From positions 37,116 through 101,115 of the forward strand of contig CAUUMS010000005.1 in assembly GCA_963546395.1 (NCBI GenBank): a stretch of 64,000 bases of DNA. Direction: 5' to 3'. The notes under the pieces are model-generated. The model was not told the origin of the DNA. It was given only the letters and a program-made list of their open reading frames with translations, and did no database searches. Positions 52,570 through 60,936 of the stretch are shown here, piece after piece. The DNA is from Bacteroides_D sp963546395. Its GTDB lineage: Bacteria; Bacteroidota; Bacteroidia; Bacteroidales; CAJPTX01. Each line of letters starts with the position of its first letter. Position 1 is the stretch's first letter. The translations under genes were made by a program, and so were the position numbers.

Positions 52570-53150
52570 TGGAAACGCCGGGCTACTTCGCGCACCCAAC
52601 CGCCATAATCGACGAGGGCTGCCAGGTGGGGAATGGGGTGAAAGTGTGGCACTTCAGCCACATCATGGCTGGGGCCGTGGTGGGCGAATCCTGCAACATT
52701 GGGCAGAACGTGGTGATATCGCCTGGCGTGGTGCTAGGGGCACGATGCAAGGTGCAGAACAACGTGTCGGTGTACAGCGGTGTGACGTGCGAGGACGAGG
52801 TGTTCCTGGGGCCTTCGTGCGTGTTCACCAATGTCATTAATCCCCGTGCAGCCATCGAGCGCAAGTCGGAGTATCTGCAAACCCGCGTGGGCCGCGGGGC
52901 CACCATCGGGGCCAACGCCACCGTGGTGTGCGGGCACGACATTGGGGCCTACGCCTTCATTGGGGCCGGGGCCGTCATCACGCATGAGGTGCCGCCCTAC
53001 GCGCTGGTGGTGGGCAATCCGGCCCGGCAAATCGGGTGGATGAGTGAGCACGGGGCCCGCTTGGACTTTGACGCAAAGGGGTACGCCCTCTGCCCCCTGT
53101 CGCAGCAACGCTACAGGCTGGAGGAAGGCCGTGTGCGACGAGAACTATAG
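52569..53150 (+). CDS. wbpD: UDP-2-acetamido-3-amino-glucuronate N-acetyltransferase (WbpD-like)
   Basis: The 193-residue product is a left-handed beta-helix acetyltransferase of the WbpD/WlbB type. Repeats run from ACVGN-like turns to VWHFSHIMAGAVVGESCNIGQNVVISPGVVLG, with VYSGVTCEDEVFLGPSCVFTNVINPRA and RKSEYLQTRVGRGATIGANATVVCGH, the signatures of this group. It acetylates the 3-amino group to give UDP-GlcNAc(3NAc)A. The start is a GTG at 52569 that overlaps the wbpE stop, so expression is coupled. wbpA follows 36 bases later. Confidence 0.92.
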   Translation: METPGYFAHPTAIIDEGCQVGNGVKVWHFSHIMAGAVVGESCNIGQNVVISPGVVLGARCKVQNNVSVYSGVTCEDEVFLGPSCVFTNVINPRAAIERKSEYLQTRVGRGATIGANATVVCGHDIGAYAFIGAGAVITHEVPPYALVVGNPARQIGWMSEHGARLDFDAKGYALCPLSQQRYRLEEGRVRREL

Positions 53151-53186
53151 ATTATTTGAAACAGTGCTGTCAAATTCGCAATTCGC

Positions 53187-54485
53187 ATGTCACTGGTGTA
53201 CGAAGAGCTACTAAGCAAGAAGCGTAAGCTGGCCGTAGTGGGATTGGGCTACGTGGGATTGCCCATTGCGCTGGAGTTCGCACGGAAGGTATCCGTGATA
53301 GGGTTCGATATCAGCGAGGCTCGCCTCAACCGGATGCGGCAGGGTGACGACCCGAGTAATGAGCTACCGGCCGAGGCGTTTGAGAATCGGGATATCGTGT
53401 TCACCTCCTCGCTGGAGGATCTGCGCACGGCCTCGTTCTACGTGGTTGCCGTACCGACACCCATCGATGCGTACAACAATCCTGACCTTGCGCCGCTGCT
53501 GTCTGCCACCCGCTCGGTGGGGCAGAGCTTGAAGAAGGGGGACTACGTGTGCTTCGAGTCCACGGTGTACCCGGGCTGCACGGAGGAGGACTGCGTCCCC
53601 ATCCTGGAGCAGGAGTCGGGGCTACGTTTTGGGCACGACTTCAAGGTGGGCTACAGCCCCGAGCGTATCAACCCCGGCGATGCGATGCACACGCTGGCCA
53701 ACACCACCAAGATCGTATCGGGGTGCGATGCTGAGGCCCTCGACACGGTGGCCAAGGTGTACGAAATCGTGGTGCGCGCTGGCGTGCACAGGGCCCCGAC
53801 CATCAAAGTGGCCGAGGCGGGCAAAATCATCGAGAATACCCAGCGTGACGTGAACATCGCGCTGATGAACGAGCTGTCCATCATCTTCGATCGCATGGGC
53901 ATCAACACCTATGACGTGATTGAGGCTGCTGGCACGAAATGGAATTTCCTGAAGTACTCCCCAGGACTCGTGGGGGGGCACTGCATAGGGGTGGATCCCT
54001 ACTACCTGGTGCACAAGGCGAACCAGCTGAAGTACCACGCTCGAATCATCTCTGCGGGCCGCGCCATCAACGACTCGATGGGCGGGTACATAGGCAAGAA
54101 GGTGGTGAAGGGCCTCATTGCCATGGGTAAGGCTGTGCTCGGAGCACGGGTGCTGGTGATGGGCATCACGTTCAAGGAGAACGTCTCGGATGTGCGCAAC
54201 TCCAAGGTGGTTGACATCGTCAGCGAGCTGGAGGACTACGGGCTGAACGTGGACGTGGTGGATCCGCATGCCGAGGTGGCTGAGGTGGAACGGGAGTATG
54301 GCATTACGCTCACGAGTGAGCCCACGGGCCAGTACGATGCGGTAATTGTCGCCGTGGCTCACCGGGAATACCTAGAGCTGCGTGAAGCCGACTTCCAACG
54401 CATGAGCCGCGGGGAGGGATTCCTAGTCGACATCAAGGGCGTGTATCGGGGGCAAATTAGCCGCATGCGCTACTGGAGCCTGTAA
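53187..54485 (+). CDS. wbpA: UDP-N-acetylglucosamine 6-dehydrogenase (WbpA-like)
   Basis: The 432-residue product is a UDP-sugar dehydrogenase. The NAD-binding fold begins VVGLGYVGLPIALEFA (about 18-33). FESTVYPGCTEEDCVP and AGKIIENTQRDVNIALMNE follow, and the catalytic Cys lies in GGHCIGVDPYYL. The TviB/WbpA subgroup oxidises C6 of UDP-GlcNAc (or UDP-GalNAc) to a uronic acid with two NAD+. In this locus it supplies UDP-GlcNAcA for WbpB, WbpE and WbpD. The flippase gene follows 13 bases later. Confidence 0.93.
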   Translation: MSLVYEELLSKKRKLAVVGLGYVGLPIALEFARKVSVIGFDISEARLNRMRQGDDPSNELPAEAFENRDIVFTSSLEDLRTASFYVVAVPTPIDAYNNPDLAPLLSATRSVGQSLKKGDYVCFESTVYPGCTEEDCVPILEQESGLRFGHDFKVGYSPERINPGDAMHTLANTTKIVSGCDAEALDTVAKVYEIVVRAGVHRAPTIKVAEAGKIIENTQRDVNIALMNELSIIFDRMGINTYDVIEAAGTKWNFLKYSPGLVGGHCIGVDPYYLVHKANQLKYHARIISAGRAINDSMGGYIGKKVVKGLIAMGKAVLGARVLVMGITFKENVSDVRNSKVVDIVSELEDYGLNVDVVDPHAEVAEVEREYGITLTSEPTGQYDAVIVAVAHREYLELREADFQRMSRGEGFLVDIKGVYRGQISRMRYWSL

Positions 54486-54498
54486 GGGCCACGATGCG

Positions 54499-55788
54499 GT
54501 GGGACGTTTCACGTTCGCCACACGGGCTCTAGAGGCGATACGCAGGAGCCACTTCGCGAGGAGCGTCCTCACGCTGGGTGTGGGGGCCGTGGTGTCGCAG
54601 CTGATCCCGCTGGCCGCCTATCCGCTGCTGTCCCGGCTGTACACGCCGGCGCAGTTCGGCGTGCTGGCCCTGGTGTCGTCCATCTTCTCCATCATCTCCA
54701 AGGTGGGCACGCTACAGTATAAGCAGGCCATCCTGGTTGTCGAGGGGGCATGGCGTGTTCCGGCCGTGCTGATGCTGTGTTTCGGCGTGGGCACCCTAGT
54801 GCACGTCGTCTCCATCCCCGTACTGTACGCAATCTACGGCCTAGGGTACTTGCCAGGATTCCCGGCGCACTGGCTGATACTGGTCTCGGTGGCCTGCTCA
54901 TTCGCCTACACCATCTACTACATCTACAATGAGTGGTGCGTGCGTGAGGGCTACTTCGGCAAGCTGTCCCAGAACAAGGTGATCAATGCCCTGGCCAATG
55001 CGCTAGGGAAAATCTCCCTGTGCTGGTGGACGCACGGTTTAGTATTCGGGGAGCTGGCTGGGCGTCTCATCGCCTCGGGCGTAAGCCTGCGGCACTTCAT
55101 TCGGCAGATTGGCCACGCTTTGAGGGGCGTGAAACGAGCTGATGCGCTGGCCGAGGCCCGACACTTTGCCGCACTGCCCCGCTACTGGTTCCCAGGCATA
55201 TTCATCGGCTCGTTAGCCGACCATCTCCCGGTGTTCCTCATCGGCTACTACTTTCAGAACGAGCTGCTGGGGCAATACTCCATGGCCACGATGGTGCTAT
55301 CGCTCCCCATCTCGGTAATCGGGATGACGTTCAGCGACGCATTCAGGCACAAGGCGAGTCGACTTTTCGCCGAGCAGGGTAACTGCCGTACGTTATACCG
55401 CAAATTACTCGCTATCTTCGCGCCAGTGGCCTTAGTAGGCTGTGTGGCTGCCATGCTCATACTTCCGACACTATTCCGGTGGGTACTCGGGAATGAGTGG
55501 GATGTGGCTGGCCAGTACGCAGTCATCCTCTGCCCATCCGTATTCCTCGGTATGCTTAACACCGTGTTCTCCTCCATGTGGGTGATAGCCAACAAGCTAC
55601 GCGGAGCGCTCTACTGGTTTGCACTGCATCTCGGCTGCACGTTCGCCGGATTCTGGGTGGCATTCCACGCATACGATAGCATGCAGGCGTGCCTGGTAGG
55701 GCTGTCCATCGCCCTATCCATTTCGTACGCTATCAACCTGCTATTCACGTACAAATTTTCACGCCGGAATGAACGAGCTTGCGCTTAG
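54499..55788 (+). CDS. Lipid-linked oligosaccharide flippase (Wzx-like)
   Basis: The 429-residue product is a polytopic membrane protein with about 12 helices. It opens with FARSVLTLGVGAVVSQLIPLAAYPLLSRLYTPAQFGVLAL, the typical start of the MOP/Wzx polysaccharide flippase family. It should flip undecaprenyl-linked repeat units across the inner membrane. The start is a GTG at 54499; no ATG fits in frame nearby. Its end overlaps the start of the polymerase-like gene by 20 bases. Wzx specificity is not readable from sequence. Confidence 0.88.
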   Translation: MGRFTFATRALEAIRRSHFARSVLTLGVGAVVSQLIPLAAYPLLSRLYTPAQFGVLALVSSIFSIISKVGTLQYKQAILVVEGAWRVPAVLMLCFGVGTLVHVVSIPVLYAIYGLGYLPGFPAHWLILVSVACSFAYTIYYIYNEWCVREGYFGKLSQNKVINALANALGKISLCWWTHGLVFGELAGRLIASGVSLRHFIRQIGHALRGVKRADALAEARHFAALPRYWFPGIFIGSLADHLPVFLIGYYFQNELLGQYSMATMVLSLPISVIGMTFSDAFRHKASRLFAEQGNCRTLYRKLLAIFAPVALVGCVAAMLILPTLFRWVLGNEWDVAGQYAVILCPSVFLGMLNTVFSSMWVIANKLRGALYWFALHLGCTFAGFWVAFHAYDSMQACLVGLSIALSISYAINLLFTYKFSRRNERACA

Positions 55789-57028
55789 CTGTCACGATGA
55801 CGTGTCGGAGAGGGAGCTACGCCGCTTCATCACCTTCTCGCTACTTTGGTTCTCTCTCTACAATTTGCTCCAGAAGATGCTCATGCTGCCCGACAGCTCG
55901 TGGCAGATGGTGACCATGGTCTACGGGGTGGTGCTGCTGCTCGCCTTCGTCCCCTCCTTCCTCATCCTGCTTGGCCGTGTGCCACAAACACTGATCGTGA
56001 GCCTGCTGGCGCTAGTGATTATTTACGCCACGTCGTACCTCGCATTTCCCGAATCGTTAAGTCTCCTAGGCCGAGGGCTCATGTGGTCCGGCATGGCCTG
56101 GTGCATTGCCATTGCGACCTATGGCATAGTGGATTATCGGGCCCTCTACCGAAGCCTAGTGCATATCTCCTACTTGATTGTCGCAGTCGCCATATTCCCG
56201 ATCATCCACCATTTCGCTTTCGTGAAAGGGGAGATGGAGTACGACATCAACTTCTCCTACGCCATGGCGCTGCCCACCATCATTCACCTGGCAGAATTCG
56301 CCCGAATACGCAAAAGTGCATTCCTACTCTTGTTCCTACTCGAGTGCGCTATACTGCTAGCCGTTGGGGTGCGCGGCGTTTTCGTATGCATAGCCGTGGC
56401 CGGATTGCTCCTGTTCTTCACCTCACGGATTGATTTCCTGAGTAAATTCATCTGCACGGTTCTGCTGATATTCGTTGGCGGCATCTGCTATTTCTTCAAA
56501 GCCGAGATAGGACAGGGGCTCTACGAGCTATTCGCAGCCATGGGCTTCGAAAGCCGCACGCTTCACATGATGGCGGTCTCAGACACAGAGGGTATCACCC
56601 TATCACGGCGCAGCATCATCTGGGGGATCACCTGGAGCCTTATCAAAAGTCGCCCCCTGCTCGGCTGGGGGCTTGGCGGGGGTATCATGGCCCTGGATCG
56701 TGGGCTCACCGCCTACTACGATGTCAGCACCTACCCTCACAACCTGTACCTGGAGATGATGCTCGACTTTGGAATTCCCATTGGCCTAGGACTCTCGCTG
56801 TGGCTACTCTTCTCACCCCTCAAGCTCAAGCGGCTACCTGCCAAATGGTGCGAATTCCGCTACCTATTCATCATCTTCTACGCCGTTGGCAATGTGGCCC
56901 TGTGGTTTAGTAGCCAGTATTTCCGCACCTACGCATTTTTCGTCTTTGTAGCATTACTCCTGCGCTTGCGTCATTTCGTGAGATGGCGGGAGGCTCTTCC
57001 CACCACGACCTCACCCGTCCAAAATTGA
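55769..57028 (+). CDS. O-antigen polymerase-like membrane protein (Wzy-like)
   Basis: The 419-residue product has about 10-11 hydrophobic segments. The largest soluble loop (about 250-310) contains SRRSIIWGITWSLIKSRPLLGWGLGGGIMALDRG and YPHNLYLEMMLDFGIPIGLGLSL, the pattern of Wzy/O-antigen ligase (WaaL) family proteins (GxGxG...H-N). Polymerase or ligase cannot be separated without comparison; position beside the flippase favours polymerase. GC content here (about 50-55% by eye) is lower than in most of the window, as is common for polymerase genes. It overlaps the flippase gene. Confidence 0.82.
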   Translation: MNELALSCHDDVSERELRRFITFSLLWFSLYNLLQKMLMLPDSSWQMVTMVYGVVLLLAFVPSFLILLGRVPQTLIVSLLALVIIYATSYLAFPESLSLLGRGLMWSGMAWCIAIATYGIVDYRALYRSLVHISYLIVAVAIFPIIHHFAFVKGEMEYDINFSYAMALPTIIHLAEFARIRKSAFLLLFLLECAILLAVGVRGVFVCIAVAGLLLFFTSRIDFLSKFICTVLLIFVGGICYFFKAEIGQGLYELFAAMGFESRTLHMMAVSDTEGITLSRRSIIWGITWSLIKSRPLLGWGLGGGIMALDRGLTAYYDVSTYPHNLYLEMMLDFGIPIGLGLSLWLLFSPLKLKRLPAKWCEFRYLFIIFYAVGNVALWFSSQYFRTYAFFVFVALLLRLRHFVRWREALPTTTSPVQN

Positions 57029-57036
57029 CACATGCC

Positions 57037-58128
57037 ATGCGACGAGTCATTGTGTACTACCCCTTTTTCGTAGACACGGAGCGTGATGCAGCCAGTCAGC
57101 TCCGCCCGCAACTGATGGTGGAGGGATTCCGGCAGGCTGGCTACGAGGTGGAGGTGATCAGCGGCTATTCTGCCGATCGCAAGCGACGGTGCCGCAATGT
57201 GCGACGCAAAATTCGCAATGGCATCGAGTACGAGGCGCTCTACTGCGAGTTCTCCACCATGCCTACCCTGCTGGCCGACAGGTATCATCTGCCACTGCGG
57301 CCATTCTTCGACTACCACTTTCTGGCCTTCTGCAAGCAAGCTGGTATAAGGATCGGGCTTTTCTACCGCGATGCACATTGGAATTTTCCTGGCTTAGGGC
57401 TTAGTGGAATCAAGGGATGGATAGCACACCGGTTTTACCATTACGATCTGTGGCAATGTAACCGGCTGCTGGATGTGCTATTCCTGCCATCGCTTCGCAT
57501 GCTCGAACACATCCCCTTCACCCCCAAGATGCCTGTAACCACGCTACTTCCGGGTGCCCCTGAAGTAACTACAAGGGATTTCCACGAGGTAACGCATACG
57601 AATCCCCAGCGCATACGGATCCTTTTCGTGGGGGGGATAATGCTATACGATTTTGAAATCGTTTTTCGGGCACTGCAACGAGTAGAAAGAGTGGAGCTAA
57701 CCCTCTGCTGCCGAAAGCTCGAATGGCAGGAGGAGTACCCTCGTTACAAAGAACTGCTGACGGATCGTATCCATGTGGTGCACCAGAATGGCCCAAGCGT
57801 AGTCAACCTGTACCAGCAAGCCGACTACTTCATTATACCTTTCAAGCCCGAGGGATATGGTTGGTACACCATACCCTACAAGCTATTCGAGGCTTTGGGA
57901 TATGAGGTTCCCGTGCTTGCATACAAAGGATGTCCTACCGCAGAGATGGTGGAAGACATGGGTATTGGCCATACAGTAGAGTACGATGAGGATAAGCTGG
58001 TAGCCCTACTGGACCAGCTGGATCCTAGCACCATAGATCGTGAACGAATGCGGCTGGTGGCTGAGAACAACACCTGGCGGGTACGAGCCGAGCAAGCCGT
58101 GCAGCAGATTCTAAATCCCACCCGCTAG
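57037..58128 (+). CDS. Glycosyltransferase, probable GT4-like
   Basis: The 363-residue product (ATG at 57037) starts MRRVIVYYPFFVDTERDAASQLRP, with a variant nucleotide-sugar-binding fold. A GT-B-like second domain contains ILFVGGIMLYDFEIVFRAL and YFIIPFKPEGYGWYTIPYKLFEALGYEVPVLAY. That last stretch matches the E-x7-E donor region of GT4 enzymes (KLFEALGYEVPV). The substrate is unknown. It lies 8 bases after the polymerase-like gene and one base before the next glycosyltransferase. Confidence 0.8.
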   Translation: MRRVIVYYPFFVDTERDAASQLRPQLMVEGFRQAGYEVEVISGYSADRKRRCRNVRRKIRNGIEYEALYCEFSTMPTLLADRYHLPLRPFFDYHFLAFCKQAGIRIGLFYRDAHWNFPGLGLSGIKGWIAHRFYHYDLWQCNRLLDVLFLPSLRMLEHIPFTPKMPVTTLLPGAPEVTTRDFHEVTHTNPQRIRILFVGGIMLYDFEIVFRALQRVERVELTLCCRKLEWQEEYPRYKELLTDRIHVVHQNGPSVVNLYQQADYFIIPFKPEGYGWYTIPYKLFEALGYEVPVLAYKGCPTAEMVEDMGIGHTVEYDEDKLVALLDQLDPSTIDRERMRLVAENNTWRVRAEQAVQQILNPTR

Positions 58129-58129
58129 C

Positions 58130-59257
58130 ATGCGTATCCTGCTACTCTCCGAGGCTGCGAGCATTCACACTCAGCGTTGGGCCACAGCCCTCCATGAACG
58201 AGGCGTGGAGCTAGCCGTATTCAGCCTACGGGATAGCAACAACGATGCGTACACCAAGCTGGGTATCCCCGTCATCTCGGCTGCTAGTAGTGCAGCGGGG
58301 CAATCGTCGCTGTGGGCGAAATTAGGCTACCTGACAGCCCTTGGTAAACTGCGCCGCGCTATTGCCGCATTCAGGCCAGACATCCTGCACGCTCACTATG
58401 CCACCAGCTACGGGCTACTAGGAGCTCTGGCACAGTTCCACCCGTACATCGTCTCTGTGTGGGGTGCCGATGTCTACGATTTCCCGCACACTGCACCCTT
58501 CGGGAAACACCTTCTACGCTACGTGTTCCGAAAGGCAGACAGAGTGCTCTCCACAAGCCATGTCATGGCCAAGGAGGCTGCCAAGTACACCAGCAAGCCC
58601 TTCGGTGTTACGCCCTTTGGCGTGGATACCTCGCTATTTCGCCCTGTGCATGATGTGGAGCCCGACCTCAACCTCTTTGGGTGCGTCAAGGCTCTGCGCA
58701 AGAAGTATGGCATCGATGTGCTGCTTAGGGCCTTTAGCGAACTCGTGGGCAATAACCCCGCTCGTTCCCTTCGGCTCGAGATTGCTGGAGATGGGGAAGA
58801 CAGGGCCCAGCTCGAGGCACTAGCGCAAGAGCTGGGCATTGCCGAACGGGTGACATTCAAGGGCTTTGTACCAAACGGTAGCCTGCCTACTCTCTACTCC
58901 CGTTACCTCGTCTCGGTATTTCCCTCGGTACTCGATTCGGAAAGCTTTGGCGTTGTGGCCGTGGAATCCATGTCGTGCGAGTGCCCAGTCATTGCCTCCG
59001 ATGTCGATGGGTTCCGAGAGACGGTGGACGACGACAACACTGGCATTCTCGTCGCCCGGGGAGAACCTCACGCCCTGGCCCAAGCCATGCAGCGTTTCAT
59101 CGATGATCCCGACATGCGCTCAGCCATGGGGAAGAGCGGCAGAGCTCGTGTGGAGCAGCTCTACCGCTGGCAAGATAACGTTGAAACAATGCTGGAGATC
59201 TACCGCAGCACTCTGAGGCAGCCGCAGAGCGAAGCTGACGGTGCAAGCCGAAAATGA
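58130..59257 (+). CDS. GT4-family glycosyltransferase, paralogue A
   Basis: The 375-residue product has the GT-B fold: an acceptor domain starting MRILLLSEAASIHTQRWATAL and HAHYATSYGLLGAL. The donor domain has ITPFGVD-type sequence (VTPFGVDTSLF) and the E-x7-E motif in SVLDSESFGVVAVESMSCECPVIASD. It transfers a sugar from a nucleotide donor to a lipid-linked glycan on the inner face of the membrane. It is closely similar to the partial gene at 63242 (same opening MRIL-SEAAS-HT and STSH-MA-EAAKYT), so the two are paralogues. Confidence 0.93.
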   Translation: MRILLLSEAASIHTQRWATALHERGVELAVFSLRDSNNDAYTKLGIPVISAASSAAGQSSLWAKLGYLTALGKLRRAIAAFRPDILHAHYATSYGLLGALAQFHPYIVSVWGADVYDFPHTAPFGKHLLRYVFRKADRVLSTSHVMAKEAAKYTSKPFGVTPFGVDTSLFRPVHDVEPDLNLFGCVKALRKKYGIDVLLRAFSELVGNNPARSLRLEIAGDGEDRAQLEALAQELGIAERVTFKGFVPNGSLPTLYSRYLVSVFPSVLDSESFGVVAVESMSCECPVIASDVDGFRETVDDDNTGILVARGEPHALAQAMQRFIDDPDMRSAMGKSGRARVEQLYRWQDNVETMLEIYRSTLRQPQSEADGASRK

Positions 59258-59306
59258 ATCTTTCGCATTCCATCAGGCCATCCACCCACGTTCAAACTAC
59301 CCACAA

Positions 59307-60188
59307 ATGATTGCATACACAGCCATTGCCAGCCACCTGCAAAAACCGCTCTGCGGCCCTGATGGGCAATGCGAACGGGTAGCAAGCCTTGACCTTGCAG
59401 CACCTGGCACCGTAGTTTTTGCCGGAAAATATTCCGATTCCATCTGCACCAAGCTAAACGCCATCAATTGCTTAGCCATCGTGTGCCCGGAGTATGAGGG
59501 GAAGCTGCGTGGCAGCCACATCATTTCGGCGCACCCTCAGCTGGACTACCTACGGGTGGCTAAAGCACTCTTCTACTCGGCAGAAGATTTTGCCCCAAGG
59601 CAGGGGAATGAACCCATCATTCACCCTAATGCTGTAATCGGCGAAGGTACTGTCATCTCCAGTGGTGCATTCATCGGTGGGCAGGTCACCATCGGGCAGC
59701 GGTGCCACATACACCCTAACGTTGTCATTGTGGGGCCCGTACGCATCGGCAACGATGTAACCATAAAATCGGGGGCTGTAATCGGGGAGACTGGGTTCCG
59801 TTTCGAGCGCAATGAGCAAGGCGTACCCGAGGAGTTCCCCCATTTCGGCTGCGTGGAGATTGGCGATAACGTCTTCATCGGAGCTAATACCACCGTTGAG
59901 CGAGCCACCCTCGATACCACCCGAATCGGGGATAATGTGAAGATTGACGACCTGGTGCAGATAGGGCACAATTCGCAAGTGGCCCCAAACTGCCTCATCA
60001 CTGTGGGAGCCCTCCTACTGGGTGGTGCAATTCTCGAAGAAGGGGTCTACGTGGCCCCGCACGTCGTGATACGCAACAAGGTGCACATAGGGCGTGATGC
60101 CATGCTAGGCATGGGAGCCGTCGTCCTAAAAGACGTGGAGGCTGGTACCACCGTGGTAGGGAATCCTGCCAAAGTGCTTGCACGCTAG
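59307..60188 (+). CDS. LpxD-like N-acyltransferase with left-handed beta-helix
   Basis: The product is 293 residues from the ATG at 59307 (a GTG at 59241 inside the previous gene is also in frame). An N-terminal LpxD-type uridine-binding domain (about 1-95; AHPQLDYLRVAKALF) is followed by hexapeptide repeats from IHPNAVIGEGTVISSGAFIGG. The conserved GETGFRFE, IGANTTVERATLDTTRIGDNVKIDDLVQIGHNS segment retains the His used by LpxD for catalysis. LpxD itself adds an acyl chain to UDP-glucosamine in lipid A synthesis. Here the gene lies among glycan genes next to a PIG-L deacetylase, so a sugar N-acyltransferase role is more likely. Confidence 0.85.
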   Translation: MIAYTAIASHLQKPLCGPDGQCERVASLDLAAPGTVVFAGKYSDSICTKLNAINCLAIVCPEYEGKLRGSHIISAHPQLDYLRVAKALFYSAEDFAPRQGNEPIIHPNAVIGEGTVISSGAFIGGQVTIGQRCHIHPNVVIVGPVRIGNDVTIKSGAVIGETGFRFERNEQGVPEEFPHFGCVEIGDNVFIGANTTVERATLDTTRIGDNVKIDDLVQIGHNSQVAPNCLITVGALLLGGAILEEGVYVAPHVVIRNKVHIGRDAMLGMGAVVLKDVEAGTTVVGNPAKVLAR

Positions 60189-60216
60189 GCGACATTCTGC
60201 GTCACGTTATTCTGAC

Positions 60217-60224
60217 TACCTTCG
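60217..60224 (+). promoter_or_regulatory. Variant -7 box (TACCTTCG) upstream of the PIG-L gene
   Basis: TACCTTCG, as at sufE, lies in the 104-base gap and would allow separate transcription of the PIG-L, WbuB-like and WbpB genes from about 60229. Confidence 0.35.
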
Positions 60225-60292
60225 CGTTGTACCTCCAAGCATGAGGTTGTAGCCGATTGCTACACCTCTGCGATGTGCGCATGATATACAGA

Positions 60293-60928
60293 ATGGACAT
60301 CTCAAAGAGCCGAATACTCGTCCTTGCCCCGCATACCGACGACGGGGAGCTCGGGCTAGGGGCCACCATCAGCCGGTTTGTGCGTGAAGGCAAAGAGGTG
60401 TATTACGCCGCCTTCTCCACAGCCGACCAATCCGTGCCAGAGGGTTATCCAAAGGACATTCTCTCCGTTGAAGTGCGCCGAGCCACCGGCATTCTAGGCA
60501 TCCCCCCCGAGCATCTCACCATATTCCACTACGAGGTGCGCAAGCTCAACTACTCCCGGCAGGAGATCCTCGAGAACATGGTACAGCTAGGCCGCGCCAT
60601 CAACCCCGACATCGTATTCATCCCCAGCCTTCACGATATCCATCAAGACCACACCACGGTGGCCACAGAGGGAGTACGCGCCTTCAAAAACCGCACCATC
60701 CTGGGCTACGAGCTCATCTGGAACAACCTCACCTTCAGCACCGACTGCTTCATCGAGGTGGAAGAGGAGGATTTGGCCACCAAATGCCTTGCCCTGCAAG
60801 AGTACAAGTCGCAGGGACGCAAGAGCTACCTCTCCGAGGAGTTCATTCGCTCGCTAGCCATCACGCGCGGCGTGCAAGCTGGGTGCAAGTACGCTGAGAC
60901 CTTCGAGGTGGTGCGGCTATACTTGTAA
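60293..60928 (+). CDS. PIG-L/LmbE-family deacetylase
   Basis: The 211-residue product (ATGs at 60281 and 60257 are also in frame) carries the PIG-L zinc motif in the variant form APHTDDGELG (about 11-20; usual AHPDDE) and the second metal site in HDIHQDHTTV. PIG-L enzymes remove an acetyl group from GlcNAc-type sugars in glycans, lipids or nucleotide sugars. Within this locus it follows the LpxD-like acyltransferase and precedes a WbuB-like glycosyltransferase by 8 bases. The substrate is an inference. Confidence 0.88.
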   Translation: MDISKSRILVLAPHTDDGELGLGATISRFVREGKEVYYAAFSTADQSVPEGYPKDILSVEVRRATGILGIPPEHLTIFHYEVRKLNYSRQEILENMVQLGRAINPDIVFIPSLHDIHQDHTTVATEGVRAFKNRTILGYELIWNNLTFSTDCFIEVEEEDLATKCLALQEYKSQGRKSYLSEEFIRSLAITRGVQAGCKYAETFEVVRLYL

Positions 60929-60936
60929 CGGGGACG

